Shown: positions 1 through 8,350 of the stretch, piece after piece | Layout of the letters: every line of letters starts with the position of its first letter | Numbering within the stretch: position 1 is the first letter of the stretch | Assembly: GCA_937926265.1 (NCBI GenBank) | Contig: CALAZS010000090.1 | Location: 1 to 39,068 of the forward strand | Reading direction: 5' to 3' | From: an uncultured Gammaproteobacteria bacterium | Lineage (GTDB): Bacteria; Pseudomonadota; Gammaproteobacteria; Chromatiales; Chromatiaceae | Length of the DNA: 39,068 nt | Position numbers and translations under genes: made by a program | The notes under the pieces: model-generated | The model's input: only the letters and a program-made list of their open reading frames with translations | Databases searched by the model: none | Told to the model about the DNA's origin: nothing

Positions 1-1157
1 GCCAGGTAAGTACCAATGGCTGAACCCATGGTACTGAAAATAAATACCAGTAAGGTGCGCGAAACTCGGTTTTTCCACCAGCCTTTCCAGTGGGTTGTAT
101 CATGCCGCAGTGTGCTGAAATCACCAACCTGGGGTTTTCTGAAATAAAGCTCAGCTGCGGTGGTGACCATACCGGCACCTACAGTGGGGTTAAGTGATGT
201 AAGCGGCGCTGCCAGAAAAGCCGTTAATACGGTAAGCGGGTGTCCGCCGGCTATTATTGTACCCAGTGCTGAAAGCCCTCCATTGATAACAACCCATTCA
301 ATAACCAGTTGCCAGCCCAGTTCAGGACTGCGCATAAAACCAATAATAAAACCGGTGAGGATCAGTACTACAATCAGCCATGGAAAAACTTTCCAGAAGC
401 GTGACTTGGCCGGTTGCGTTTCCAGCTCGGAAATAAGCCTGGCAGGGTCTTCAGTCTGGTTTTGCAGGTAATTCCTGATACCAGCGACATGCCCGGCACC
501 AAGTACAGCAAGAATATTTTCATGGCCCTTGGATTCAATTTCCTGGCGTATCCTTGCCGTCATGTACTGGTCGCGTTCATCTATCAGAGGTTTATAGAGG
601 TCCTGGCGTTCTTCTGCAAACTCGGCGAAGGTGGTTTCAAGCATGTCACCCTGCTTCAGTTGCTCGATTTCCTCTTCGGAAACTTCTTCGCGGGAAATAA
701 TGCTGCTAAACAGGCCTGCAACGATGCCTGCACGTTTCCACCAGGGAACATTACTGGCGACGCGTTTCAGGGTTGTGCCTATATCCCGATCAATCAGAAG
801 CACATCAAGTCCGTGTTTCTTCGCCATTTCAATCGCCATGCGCTGTTCAGCGCCAGGCTCAATACCAAACTGTTCTGCCAGTCTTTGCTGGTAAGCCCCC
901 ATTGCCAGGTTGGCTGCAACCATGGCGGCTTTGCCCTGTTTGATGACCTTGAAGAGATCCATTTGTGACAGGGCATCCGGGTTGATGATGGCGCTATAGC
1001 GGGAAGGGCAAAGTTCAACAGCGACAGCATTATAGTTGCCGCTGTCAAGCAGTTGCTCTACAGCTTCTGCACTGGTTTTGGAAACATGTGCAGTGCCCAG
1101 CAGAGTGATTTCACTATCATTAAGCTGGACTTTTTCAATGGGTTCAATGTTATTCAT
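1..1157 (-). CDS. TraB/PrgY-family membrane protein, 3' end cut by window edge
   Basis: About 385 codons are visible from an ATG at 1157; the reading frame is still open at base 1. The N-terminal part begins MNNIEPIEKVQLND and soon has LLGTAHVSKTSAEAV, the GTAHVS signature of the TraB/PrgY (pheromone shutdown) family, followed by VAVELCPSRY and, further on, VLGAGHVAGI, the second conserved Gly-His motif. The C-terminal third is hydrophobic with several probable membrane helices (FPWLIVVLILTGFIIGF and later segments). Family members are near 400 residues, so only a few residues are probably missing. The family is related to Tiki/GumN-like putative metalloproteases; the bacterial substrate is not known and I do not assign one. 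It is divergent from the next gene, with a 98-base shared upstream region. Confidence 0.85.
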   Translation of the reverse strand, partial: MNNIEPIEKVQLNDSEITLLGTAHVSKTSAEAVEQLLDSGNYNAVAVELCPSRYSAIINPDALSQMDLFKVIKQGKAAMVAANLAMGAYQQRLAEQFGIEPGAEQRMAIEMAKKHGLDVLLIDRDIGTTLKRVASNVPWWKRAGIVAGLFSSIISREEVSEEEIEQLKQGDMLETTFAEFAEERQDLYKPLIDERDQYMTARIRQEIESKGHENILAVLGAGHVAGIRNYLQNQTEDPARLISELETQPAKSRFWKVFPWLIVVLILTGFIIGFMRSPELGWQLVIEWVVINGGLSALGTIIAGGHPLTVLTAFLAAPLTSLNPTVGAGMVTTAAELYFRKPQVGDFSTLRHDTTHWKGWWKNRVSRTLLVFIFSTMGSAIGTYL

Positions 1158-1255
1158 TGGTGTATAGTACCCGAAATCATGCCTGAATTTGGCTGAAAAT
1201 TTCTACTTTTAAGACTATTTGAAATGGTTTAACAGGACTCAACGGTTAAAAATTC

Positions 1256-1912
1256 ATGCAAATACCCTTCAGTGAATATCCCGGTCGTCATGAAAGACAC
1301 TTCCGGCGCAAAATCAATAATCAGGTATTTCCACGCCCGGTGATGGAATACACTGACGAAGACCTGCTGGAAGTTCAGCGACATGATCATGAAGAAATTA
1401 TTGAGTTTATAACCCGGCTGCGTGCACATGTTGAGCAGGCTGTGGCGTTAAAACCGACTGAAGAAAGTGAAAAAGTACTGGACCTTAAAGCCGAACTGGA
1501 AAAGTTATACGAAGCGGCCTGCTGCTTGGGCGATCAGCAGGCCAACAATAAGTCAGCGATTAGGGATCTGTTGAAAATAATCATGCAGACAGTCAGCTCG
1601 CATGCCGTTGGTGACAGCAAAGCCGAGCAGGAGCTTGAGCAGGAGATAATGGCCAGGGAGCAGCACTTTGCCATGCTGGAATACCAGTTGGTGGCAGACC
1701 TGATAGACCCGGATAGCCAGATTATGGAAGACGAACTGCCAGCAGTGATGTTAACCGAGGATGTGGACCAGGTCAGGGTTGCTTTAACCCTGCTCAACGA
1801 GGAACAGCGTTTTTTGCTTGCAAATGAGGCACAGGAACTGCTAAATAATCTCGATTTAAATGAAGCTGAGAAGTACCAGGAGAGGATCAGTTTGATCAAA
1901 AATATTGCCTAA
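1256..1912 (+). CDS. Conserved-looking helical protein of unknown function
   Basis: A 218-residue soluble protein with no signal peptide or membrane segment. It is rich in Glu, Leu, Ala and Gln and should be almost all helix, with coiled-coil-like stretches (residues about 35-90 and 120-140). Notable segments are an acidic/His cluster (VQRHDHEEIIEF), a Cys pair (AACCLGDQQ), and LVADLIDPDSQIMEDELP, which reads like a conserved linker. I do not recognise a named domain. The start at 1256 has only a weak Shine-Dalgarno; an in-frame ATG at 1343 (MEYTDEDLL) is an alternative. A response regulator follows about 100 bases downstream on the same strand, so a signalling link is possible but rests only on proximity. 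Confidence 0.7.
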   Translation: MQIPFSEYPGRHERHFRRKINNQVFPRPVMEYTDEDLLEVQRHDHEEIIEFITRLRAHVEQAVALKPTEESEKVLDLKAELEKLYEAACCLGDQQANNKSAIRDLLKIIMQTVSSHAVGDSKAEQELEQEIMAREQHFAMLEYQLVADLIDPDSQIMEDELPAVMLTEDVDQVRVALTLLNEEQRFLLANEAQELLNNLDLNEAEKYQERISLIKNIA

Positions 1913-1950
1913 AAGGGTTAGGTCGTATAAAGCTGGAAAATTACTCAGGA

Positions 1951-1982
1951 ATAATTTAACGCAATAATAATTTAACGCAGTA
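1951..1982. repeat. Direct repeat, 16 nt x 2, between two genes
   Basis: Two adjacent copies of ataatttaacgcaata / ataatttaacgcagta (15 of 16 identical) lie in the gap ahead of the response-regulator gene. No protein is encoded. It belongs to the set of short tandem duplications seen at many junctions in this window. Confidence 0.85.
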
Positions 1983-2013
1983 ATCAAGTGCTTAATCTAA
2001 AGGGTAAATTAAA

Positions 2014-2373
2014 TTGAAACACGTCTTAATTGTAGATGATAACCAGACAGATCGTTTTCTGACACGCTCTTTTATTGAAAAGCTTGGTTATGTTGTTCAT
2101 GAAGTATTTGATGGAAACGAAGTTGAACGGGCGCTAAAACTTTTTACCCCCAACCTGATTATTCTTGACCTTTTGATGCCGCAAAAAGATGGTCTTGAAA
2201 CATTGGAAGAAATTTACAAAACAGATCCATCAATACCGGTGATCGTGCTTTCCTGTGTCGCTGAAGAATATAAAGATAAAGTCGTTGAGCTGCATGCCAG
2301 GGCCTGTTTTCAAAAGCCCTATGATGCAAGCGAATTTATGGAAACCGTTAAAAGACTGGTTGGAGACATTTAG
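2014..2373 (+). CDS. Single-domain (CheY-like) response regulator
   Basis: A 119-residue stand-alone receiver domain. All key residues are present: the acidic pair D8-D9, the phospho-acceptor D52 (in LIILDLLMPQKDG), the switch S80 (in VIVLS) and K101 (in FQKPY). There is no output domain, so it must act by protein-protein contact or as a phosphorelay carrier. The start is TTG, with an AAGG-type ribosome site about ten bases upstream and no ATG that would keep the first beta strand. No histidine kinase is in the window. The upstream gene of unknown function is the only candidate partner here. Its stop codon lies in a 14-nt tandem repeat. Confidence 0.9.
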   Translation: MKHVLIVDDNQTDRFLTRSFIEKLGYVVHEVFDGNEVERALKLFTPNLIILDLLMPQKDGLETLEEIYKTDPSIPVIVLSCVAEEYKDKVVELHARACFQKPYDASEFMETVKRLVGDI

Positions 2374-2422
2374 CGCTGCCAATTTAGTATTATCAATTTA
2401 GTACTGCTAATTTTATTCTACC
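2367..2422. repeat. Degenerate tandem repeat, 14 nt x 4, over the response-regulator stop codon
   Basis: Units begin at 2367, 2381, 2395 and 2409 (catttagcgctgcc, aatttagtattatc, aatttagtactgct, aattttattctacc). The first holds the TAG stop at 2371-2373. TAG recurs at 2385 and 2399, so stops occur in all three frames. This is most of the convergent gap before the large oxidase gene; I see no clear terminator hairpin in that gap. Confidence 0.75.
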
Positions 2423-2453
2423 GGGGCTTTATTTTTTTTAACGTGTTTTTGAT

Positions 2454-5400
2454 CTAAAGCAGTACTTGTTCAATACCGGCTGATTTAAGTTTTTCAGTAA
2501 ACGATTTTTGCCAGTTATCACCCAGCAGGTGATTAGCCAGTTCCACAACGATGTAATCTGTTTTCAGTCCTGTTTCATCAGCATAACGGCTTAAGCCCTG
2601 CTGGCAGGCCGGGCAACTTGTGAGTAGCTTGATGTTGTTTTTATCTGTCCCGGTGTTTTGACTAATCAGTTCCATACCTTTTTGTAATTCAGCTGACTTT
2701 CTGAAGCGTAACTGGTTGGCAATGTCAGGTCTTGAAGTCCCTAAAGTGCCGGCTTCACCGCAGCAGCGATCAGAAAGTTCAACCTGTTTGCCGGTTAATT
2801 GCCTGGCAACATTTATAGGCGGCTGACTTTTTATCGGACTATGACAGGGGTCATGGTAGAGATATTCTTTTTCAGCTGTGTCGGGCAGCCTGTAGCCTTT
2901 TTCAAGGAGGTACTCATGAATGTCCATGAGGCGCGAACCCGGAAAGATTTTTTCAAATTCGTATTTCATCAACTGGTCAATACAGGTACCACATGAAACC
3001 AGGACGGTTTTAATGTCCATGTAATTTAACGTGTTGGCAATGCGATGAAACAGCACCCGGTTTTCAGTGGTGATTTTCTGCCCCTGGGCAGCAAGCCCGG
3101 CTGAAGATTGTGGATAGCCACAGCATAGATAGCCCGGAGGTAAAACGGTTGTAGCGCCTGAGTCGTAGAGCATGGCAATGGTCGCCAGGCCAACATCAGA
3201 AAACAGCCGCTCGGAACCACAGCCCGGGAAGTAAAAGACGGCATCAGCATCCTCATTGTTTTTATCAGGATTACTGATAATTGGTACCTGGGTTTTATTT
3301 TCCAGGCCCAGTTCAGTCCGATAAGAACGCTTTGGTAATTCAACTCGAATCGGCCTGCTTACCAGTGCTGAAAGTTGGTCGTTAACTTTCAATTTACCCG
3401 TTGTGGCATCCGGCAGTTTGCTGGTGTCTTTTACCAGTGGTGTTTTCTTTAACAGATCATGCCCAAGGTTGATGCCTTTAAAGCCCCACTTCAGCATTAA
3501 TTGCCTGAGGCTTTTCACCAGGCGCGGATCCGTGGCATTAAGCAGTTTCATCGCCGACCATGTACCAAGGTTGAATCGCTTTTGCCCGCGTTCGCTGAGA
3601 ATCTTGCGCATGCGAATGGTTACATCACCAAAGTCAATATTCACCGGGCATGGGTTTAAACATTTATGGCAAACAGTGCAGTGATCGGCTACGTCATTCA
3701 TTTCATCAAAATGCTGAATAGCGAGGCCGCGACGTGTTTGTTCCTCGTAAAGGAAAGCTTCGATAATCAGTCCGGTACCAAGAATCTTGTTGCGGGGTGA
3801 ATAAGACAGGTTTGCACGTGGCACATGGGTCATACACACCGGTTTGCATTTGCCACAACGCAGGCAGTGCTTGATATCATCGTTCAGCGCACCCAGTTCA
3901 CTTTCTTCGAGTATCAGTGCTTCCTGCTGTACCAGTTGCAGGGAAGGCGTATAGGCATCATCAAGGCCGGAGCCGGGCATCAGTTTGCCTTTATTGAAGT
4001 GACCCTCGGGGTCGACCTTGTTCTTGTAGGCAACAAAGTCCTTGATTTTATTTTCATCAAGATACTGGAACTTGGTCAGTCCAATACCATGCTCTCCTGA
4101 AATGGAGCCATCCAGTGACAGCGCCAGTTCCATTATGCTGTCGACCAGGCGGTCTGCTTCATGCAGCATGTGGTAATCATGTGAATGTACTGGAATATTG
4201 GTATGTACATTGCCATCACCGGCATGCATATGCAGTGCAATAAAAAGTCTTGAGGCCCGGCGTTTGGCATGAATCTCAACTAAACGTTTACGTATAACCG
4301 CAAACTCATGGCCACTGAAAATGCTATTTAATGGCTGGGCTATCTCATCGCTGTAGGAATGACGCAGTGAGCGATTAAGCATCAGGTCGATAATTGTCTG
4401 CGGGCTATTTGCGATTTCCCCTTTATCCCTAATATCCCTGTTATCGGGTATTTCAGCATCAACAGAGGAAAGCGCTGAAACAGGGTCGTTTATGTGTTCG
4501 AGAATAAACTGCCATTTATTTAAGGATCTGGTAACCGTTTCAATGGCATTGTTTTGCTTGTTTTTAAGGAAGGCCAGGTTTTCTTCAGAATGGTCTTCAC
4601 ATTCGCACAAGCGGTTAATATCTGTTTGCAGAAACTCAAGCAGGTCCTGTTTTATTTGCAGTTTGTTTTTGATTGACTGTTTAATATTCAGCGTTTCAAT
4701 GCCGCGGTTGTATTCAGCAAGTTTACCCAGGGGGATAACGACGTCTTCATTGATTTTAAAGGCATTGGTATGGGCTGAAATGGCTGCGGTTCTGGCGCGG
4801 TCGAGCCAGAAGCGTTGGCGTGCTTCAGGACTGGTGGCAATAAAGCCTTCAGCGTCTCTTTTCCTGGCAAGTTCGACAACCTGTTGGACAACCTGGTCAA
4901 GGTGTTCTTCGTTATCAGAAACTATATCTGCCAACAAAACCATTTTAGGCAACTGGCCGGCGTGTTCCGCAGAAGAGGATTTGGCGGAATATTTGACTGC
5001 CTTGATATAGCGTTCATCAAGATGCTCGAGTCCCGGCAACAGCACGTCATCTGAATTTTCAACAAAGTCTTTAATCTCGACAATGGCCGGCACGGCATTG
5101 GAAATGTCGTTGCCGAAGAACTCAAGACAGACGGTTCGCCCAAACGAAGGCATGCGATGCAGTACGAAGCGGGCTGATGTAATCAGGCCGTCACAGCCTT
5201 CTTTTTGAACACCGGGCAAGCCGGAAAGAAACTTGTCGGTAACGTCTTTACCAAGCCCGGCCTTACGGAATACCTCACCAGGCATTTCAAGTATTTCAGG
5301 ATGACCGATACGGGTTTTGCCATCGGCTTCATAGCGGTTTAAACGGAAACGCACATTGGCCTGTTGATGGATTTTGCCAAGGTTGTGATTAAGTCTTTCA

Positions 5401-6338
5401 ACTTCCAGCCACTTGGCATCCGGAGTGACCATGCGCCATGAAACCAGGTTGTCCAGCGTAGTACCCCATAAGACGGCTTTTTTACCGCCGGCATTCATGG
5501 CAATGTTGCCGCCGATAGTTGAAGCGTCCTGGGAGGTGGGGTCAACGGCGAAAGCCAGGCCATTTTTATTGGCCAGATCAGATACCCTGCGGGTTACAAC
5601 ACCGGCCTCGGTAAAAACGGTAGCTGCAGCAAGATCTGAATCAGGAAGCTTTTTTTGTTCAATGCCCGAGATTTTTTCCAGTTTCTCGGTATTGATAATG
5701 GCTGTTCTGGCATGCAGGGGTACGGCAGAACCGGTATAACCGGTGCCACCACCGCGGGGAATAATGGTCAAGCCACACTCAAGGCAGGCCTTGACTGTTT
5801 TTGCGACCTCTTCCTCGTAATCAGGAGAAATCACAACAAACGGCATTTCAACACGCCAGTCAGTGGCATCGGTGGCATGTGAAACCCTGGCAAGGCCACC
5901 AAAATCAACGTTGTCCTTGCGGGTAATGCCGGTCATGGCCCGACGAACCTTATGGCGCAATTGCTTATCTGCATCGAAGCTTTCAGAGAACCGGCTGACC
6001 GCCTGGTGAGCTGCCTGCAAAAGCTGTTCGGCATCCTTGTTGTTATTCAGGCGCTGTTTGAATTGTTCAAGCCTGTGTTCCAGTGCGCTAATGAGTAATT
6101 TCAGGCGGTCACTGTTCTGGCTTAAGTCATCCTGAAGATAAGGATTACGATGCACGACCCACATGTCGCCGAGTATTTCAAACAGCATGCGTGCAGAACG
6201 TCCGGTGCGCCGCGTTGCTCTGAGTTTTTCAATTAACTCCCAGTTTTCCCGTCCAAGATATCGAATAACGATTTCCCGATCAGAAAATGACGTGTAGTTA
6301 TAGGGTATTTCACGTATGCGGTCGCTCATGTCGCGCAT
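2454..6338 (-). CDS. Giant FAD-linked oxidase fused to Fe-S oxidoreductase (DUF3683/GlcD-GlpC type)
   Basis: A 1294-residue fusion. After an N-terminal extension of about 150 residues (the region called DUF3683 in such proteins) comes a PCMH/VAO-type FAD domain with IIPRGGGTGYTGSAVP near residue 195 and DASTIGGNIAMNAGG near 265. The FAD-oxidase C-terminal domain has LHMHAGDGNVHTN and GSISGEHGIGLTKF. Two ferredoxin-type clusters follow, CLRCGKCKPVC near 825 and CTVCHKCLNPCP near 885, then a GlpC/HdrB-like part with two Cys-rich CCG repeats (YLCCGY, SCGTC, DRCCGEAG, TSCPAC). By family it should oxidise a 2-hydroxy acid such as D-lactate, D-2-hydroxyglutarate or glycolate and pass electrons through Fe-S centres to the respiratory chain; the substrate cannot be read from sequence. 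Alone on its strand. ATG at 6338 or 6329 are both possible starts. Confidence 0.92.
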   Translation of the reverse strand: MRDMSDRIREIPYNYTSFSDREIVIRYLGRENWELIEKLRATRRTGRSARMLFEILGDMWVVHRNPYLQDDLSQNSDRLKLLISALEHRLEQFKQRLNNNKDAEQLLQAAHQAVSRFSESFDADKQLRHKVRRAMTGITRKDNVDFGGLARVSHATDATDWRVEMPFVVISPDYEEEVAKTVKACLECGLTIIPRGGGTGYTGSAVPLHARTAIINTEKLEKISGIEQKKLPDSDLAAATVFTEAGVVTRRVSDLANKNGLAFAVDPTSQDASTIGGNIAMNAGGKKAVLWGTTLDNLVSWRMVTPDAKWLEVERLNHNLGKIHQQANVRFRLNRYEADGKTRIGHPEILEMPGEVFRKAGLGKDVTDKFLSGLPGVQKEGCDGLITSARFVLHRMPSFGRTVCLEFFGNDISNAVPAIVEIKDFVENSDDVLLPGLEHLDERYIKAVKYSAKSSSAEHAGQLPKMVLLADIVSDNEEHLDQVVQQVVELARKRDAEGFIATSPEARQRFWLDRARTAAISAHTNAFKINEDVVIPLGKLAEYNRGIETLNIKQSIKNKLQIKQDLLEFLQTDINRLCECEDHSEENLAFLKNKQNNAIETVTRSLNKWQFILEHINDPVSALSSVDAEIPDNRDIRDKGEIANSPQTIIDLMLNRSLRHSYSDEIAQPLNSIFSGHEFAVIRKRLVEIHAKRRASRLFIALHMHAGDGNVHTNIPVHSHDYHMLHEADRLVDSIMELALSLDGSISGEHGIGLTKFQYLDENKIKDFVAYKNKVDPEGHFNKGKLMPGSGLDDAYTPSLQLVQQEALILEESELGALNDDIKHCLRCGKCKPVCMTHVPRANLSYSPRNKILGTGLIIEAFLYEEQTRRGLAIQHFDEMNDVADHCTVCHKCLNPCPVNIDFGDVTIRMRKILSERGQKRFNLGTWSAMKLLNATDPRLVKSLRQLMLKWGFKGINLGHDLLKKTPLVKDTSKLPDATTGKLKVNDQLSALVSRPIRVELPKRSYRTELGLENKTQVPIISNPDKNNEDADAVFYFPGCGSERLFSDVGLATIAMLYDSGATTVLPPGYLCCGYPQSSAGLAAQGQKITTENRVLFHRIANTLNYMDIKTVLVSCGTCIDQLMKYEFEKIFPGSRLMDIHEYLLEKGYRLPDTAEKEYLYHDPCHSPIKSQPPINVARQLTGKQVELSDRCCGEAGTLGTSRPDIANQLRFRKSAELQKGMELISQNTGTDKNNIKLLTSCPACQQGLSRYADETGLKTDYIVVELANHLLGDNWQKSFTEKLKSAGIEQVLL

Positions 6339-6436
6339 TTTAACCTATCAATGATGATTTATCCTGATTTTAGTGGACTGCTTGTTTTTTGTGATTTTTG
6401 GGTCAGAATTATTAATAGACACAACAGGAGACCATC

Positions 6437-6943
6437 ATGGCCAATCAGGAAAATGACGCTGTAGAAAAAATGATAAAAGCCTACGAAACGATGTTGGAGA
6501 GGGTTAGCCAGGTTTCTGACAGGGCATCGCCGGTTTTAAAAAATGCAGTTGAGCACGCTCGTGAAACTGCAGTTGAAATGGGTGAGTTATCCCGTGAAGA
6601 GGCGGATAAAATAGCCGGTTATATTGAGAGGGATATGAAAGATGCGGCGAGCTTTATTGTAGAAACAGGCCAGGATTTCCGTGACTGGTTTAAGTTTGAT
6701 GTGCAGCTTATTGAGACCAGGTTTTACGATATGTTTGCCAGTGTTGCTGACCAGACCAGTGTTGAGTTAAACAAGCTGGCGGAAAGAGCCCGTCAGGCGG
6801 CATTTCTACATACCGGCGAAATAACAGGGCCTGGAACACTTGAGTGTACAGCCTGTGGTGAACAACTGCATTTCAAAAAAGCCGGGCATATTCCACCCTG
6901 TCCAAAATGTCATGCGACCGACTACAAAAGGGTTAATGCCTAA
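6437..6943 (+). CDS. Zinc-ribbon protein, YbeL/DUF1451-like
   Basis: A 168-residue soluble protein. The first 120 residues are helical and contain VEHARETAVEMGELSREE, close in pattern to the ARERVIKTGELTR segment of E. coli YbeL. The C-terminus is a zinc ribbon with two CxxC knuckles (CTAC and CPKC), preceded by FLHTGEITGPGTLEC, matching the family's YHSGEVVGLGNLVC. Function in this family is unknown. The start is firm: AGGAG lies six bases before the ATG. It is divergent from the large oxidase gene and convergent with the secreted-protein gene. Confidence 0.85.
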   Translation: MANQENDAVEKMIKAYETMLERVSQVSDRASPVLKNAVEHARETAVEMGELSREEADKIAGYIERDMKDAASFIVETGQDFRDWFKFDVQLIETRFYDMFASVADQTSVELNKLAERARQAAFLHTGEITGPGTLECTACGEQLHFKKAGHIPPCPKCHATDYKRVNA

Positions 6944-6990
6944 TTAACCTATTGGGTATGTAATCTTGTAGGCGATGACTCAGGGCGTAA

Positions 6991-7010
6991 ATAATCTGGA
7001 TTTAGATTAT
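6991..7010. other. Weak inverted repeat in a convergent gap
   Basis: ATAATCT and AGATTAT form a 7-bp stem around a 6-nt loop, reaching into the stop codon of the minus-strand gene. There is no strong T-tract on either side, so it is at best a weak bidirectional terminator. Confidence 0.3.
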
Positions 7011-7441
7011 CGGGAATTGTTGTTAATAAATTCGCAAATGCTTTTTTCTTCAATTTGCTGGCGGAAGTCAGGCACCTTTAGCTGATCTTCCATGCCGGGC
7101 ATCATGGCAGCACACTTTTTCATTGCCTTCATGGTGTTACTGTTCATGACTTCATCAGAAAATTCCAGGGCAAGTACTTTGGCGGCATCTTCATTGCCAT
7201 TTGCGCAGTGATCACGCATCTGGGTTTCCAACTGCATCGACTTTTGCTCCATCTGGGCCATTTCCTGGTAGTCAATCTGCATCATGCAGTTTTGCATTTC
7301 AGCCATGTTCTGCATCATTTCCGGCGGAATATTATTCTGCATTTGATTCTGGGGTTGGGCCTGAGCCTGGGCCAGAATTGGAACTGGAATGGCGAGGCTG
7401 AGTGAAGCTAGATAACAAATGAGCAAGGTTTTTTTATGCAT
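7007..7441 (-). CDS. Small secreted Met/Gln-rich protein of unknown function
   Basis: A 144-residue precursor. Residues 1-25 look like a Sec signal peptide (basic MHKK, hydrophobic core, cleavage probably after ILAQA). The mature start is a low-complexity Gln/Ala/Met/Asn stretch (AQAQPQNQMQNN), then helices very rich in Met (MMQNMAEMQNCMMQ) and four Cys residues (in MQNCMM, RDHCAN, MKKCAA and KSICEF), which could form two disulfides in the periplasm. A GGAAG ribosome site precedes the ATG. I do not recognise a family. The Met richness could suit metal binding or redox buffering, but that is a guess. It is last in line after the spermidine-synthase-like gene and may be co-transcribed with it. 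Confidence 0.75.
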   Translation of the reverse strand: MHKKTLLICYLASLSLAIPVPILAQAQAQPQNQMQNNIPPEMMQNMAEMQNCMMQIDYQEMAQMEQKSMQLETQMRDHCANGNEDAAKVLALEFSDEVMNSNTMKAMKKCAAMMPGMEDQLKVPDFRQQIEEKSICEFINNNSR

Positions 7442-7461
7442 GTAAACTTCCGCTGAGGTGA

Positions 7462-8280
7462 TTAAAAGATGCCACTGTTTGACGGATTGTCGCTCAATAG
7501 TTCCTGATAAAAAAGTGAAAATTCGATTCCGAAACGTTTTTCAGCATTTTCTGCCCTGTTTTGAAGGTTCTGCATGTCAGGTTTGGCTTTAAAGCCGGTG
7601 ACGAAAATATTTTTGGCCTCAATGTTATGATTAGCCTTAATATTATGATCGTCACTAATATGACTGGCATGACAATAAGTCAGGTTTTGAAAGACCTGGC
7701 GTATTGGCCATATCTGCCGGGCAAAGTCTTCAGCGGTATCAGCTATCAGGTTAATGTTTATTGTGCCGCTAACGCTGAGCAGTCGCTGACAGTTGATCAG
7801 AAATTTTTCATCACTGACCCAGTCAGGCGTTTGTTGATTTGATTCGATGTCGATAATGATGAGATCGAAATGCTGATCCAGTTTTTGAAGGTATTCAGAG
7901 GCATCGGCATGTATTATCTGCCAGCCTTGCCCGGGGGAGGGAAATTCAAAAAAACGCCAGGCAAGATCAATCACGGTGGCAGATTTTTCGACTGCGATAC
8001 CTTGAGTTTCCGGCAGGTGATGATGAAACCAGCGGGCGATACTGCCGCCTCCACAGCCAACCAGCATGACTCTGGCCGGTACCAGGCCAAATAAAAGAGG
8101 GGACAGCATCTGGCGATTGCCTTTTAAAGGCAGAACAGCAGGGTCGGATAAATCAATTTGAGTTTCTATCAGGCCGTTATCAAAGTGCAGGCTGACCAGG
8201 TTATCCTGCTGTTCAACCTTAATAGCCTGTTGGTCTTCCTGACCGGAAAAGAGGATTTGTTTCGGGTTATGTTCACTCAT
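7462..8280 (-). CDS. Spermidine-synthase-fold (class I methyltransferase-like) protein
   Basis: With the ATG at 8280 the product is 272 residues. It has a Rossmann glycine motif (VMLVGCGGGSIARW), an acidic residue at the end of strand 2 (GIAVEKS) and LIIIDIES at strand 4, the layout of polyamine synthase-like proteins. True spermidine synthases have a GGGDG loop and a D-x-T/S-D-P active-site motif; here those are GCGGGS and DIES, so aminopropyl transfer is doubtful and I give no symbol. An 18-nt duplication (7621-7656) encodes a repeated His-Asn-Ile-rich loop near the C-terminus. The frame is open upstream to a TTG at 8400, overlapping mgtE; a 12-nt, frame-preserving repeat lies in that stretch, so a longer N-terminus cannot be excluded. 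Confidence 0.75.
   Translation of the reverse strand: MSEHNPKQILFSGQEDQQAIKVEQQDNLVSLHFDNGLIETQIDLSDPAVLPLKGNRQMLSPLLFGLVPARVMLVGCGGGSIARWFHHHLPETQGIAVEKSATVIDLAWRFFEFPSPGQGWQIIHADASEYLQKLDQHFDLIIIDIESNQQTPDWVSDEKFLINCQRLLSVSGTININLIADTAEDFARQIWPIRQVFQNLTYCHASHISDDHNIKANHNIEAKNIFVTGFKAKPDMQNLQNRAENAEKRFGIEFSLFYQELLSDNPSNSGIF
7621..7656. repeat. In-frame duplication, 18 nt x 2, inside the spermidine-synthase-like gene
   Basis: aatgttatgattagcctt is followed by aatattatgatcgtcact. The period of 18 keeps the frame and gives the two His-Asn-Ile loops of the product. Confidence 0.6.
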
Positions 8281-8281
8281 C

Positions 8282-8317
8282 AGGTAACTTGTCAGGCAAC
8301 TTGTAAGGTAATTTGGG
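8282..8317. repeat. Tandem repeat, 12 nt x 3, before the spermidine-synthase-like start
   Basis: aggtaacttgtc, aggcaacttgta and aggtaatttggg lie immediately upstream (minus strand) of the ATG at 8280 and downstream of the mgtE stop. A period of 12 is unusual among the non-coding repeats here and would fit a coding origin for this segment. Confidence 0.75.
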
Positions 8318-8350
8318 GTTACAGATTGTTTGGCTAGATAGGCAGACTGC

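Noticed and set aside
160..968. Plus-strand open frames across the left edge
   Set aside because: They run antisense to the TraB/PrgY-like gene, whose minus-strand translation has the family motifs.
6991..7010. Bidirectional terminator between the zinc-ribbon and secreted-protein genes
   Set aside because: A 7-bp AT-rich stem without a T-tract is too weak to call as a terminator; listed only as a weak inverted repeat.
7201..7401. Open frames on the plus strand across the small secreted protein gene
   Set aside because: They are antisense shadows; the minus-strand frame has a signal peptide and a ribosome site, while these have biased low-complexity translations and no start signals.
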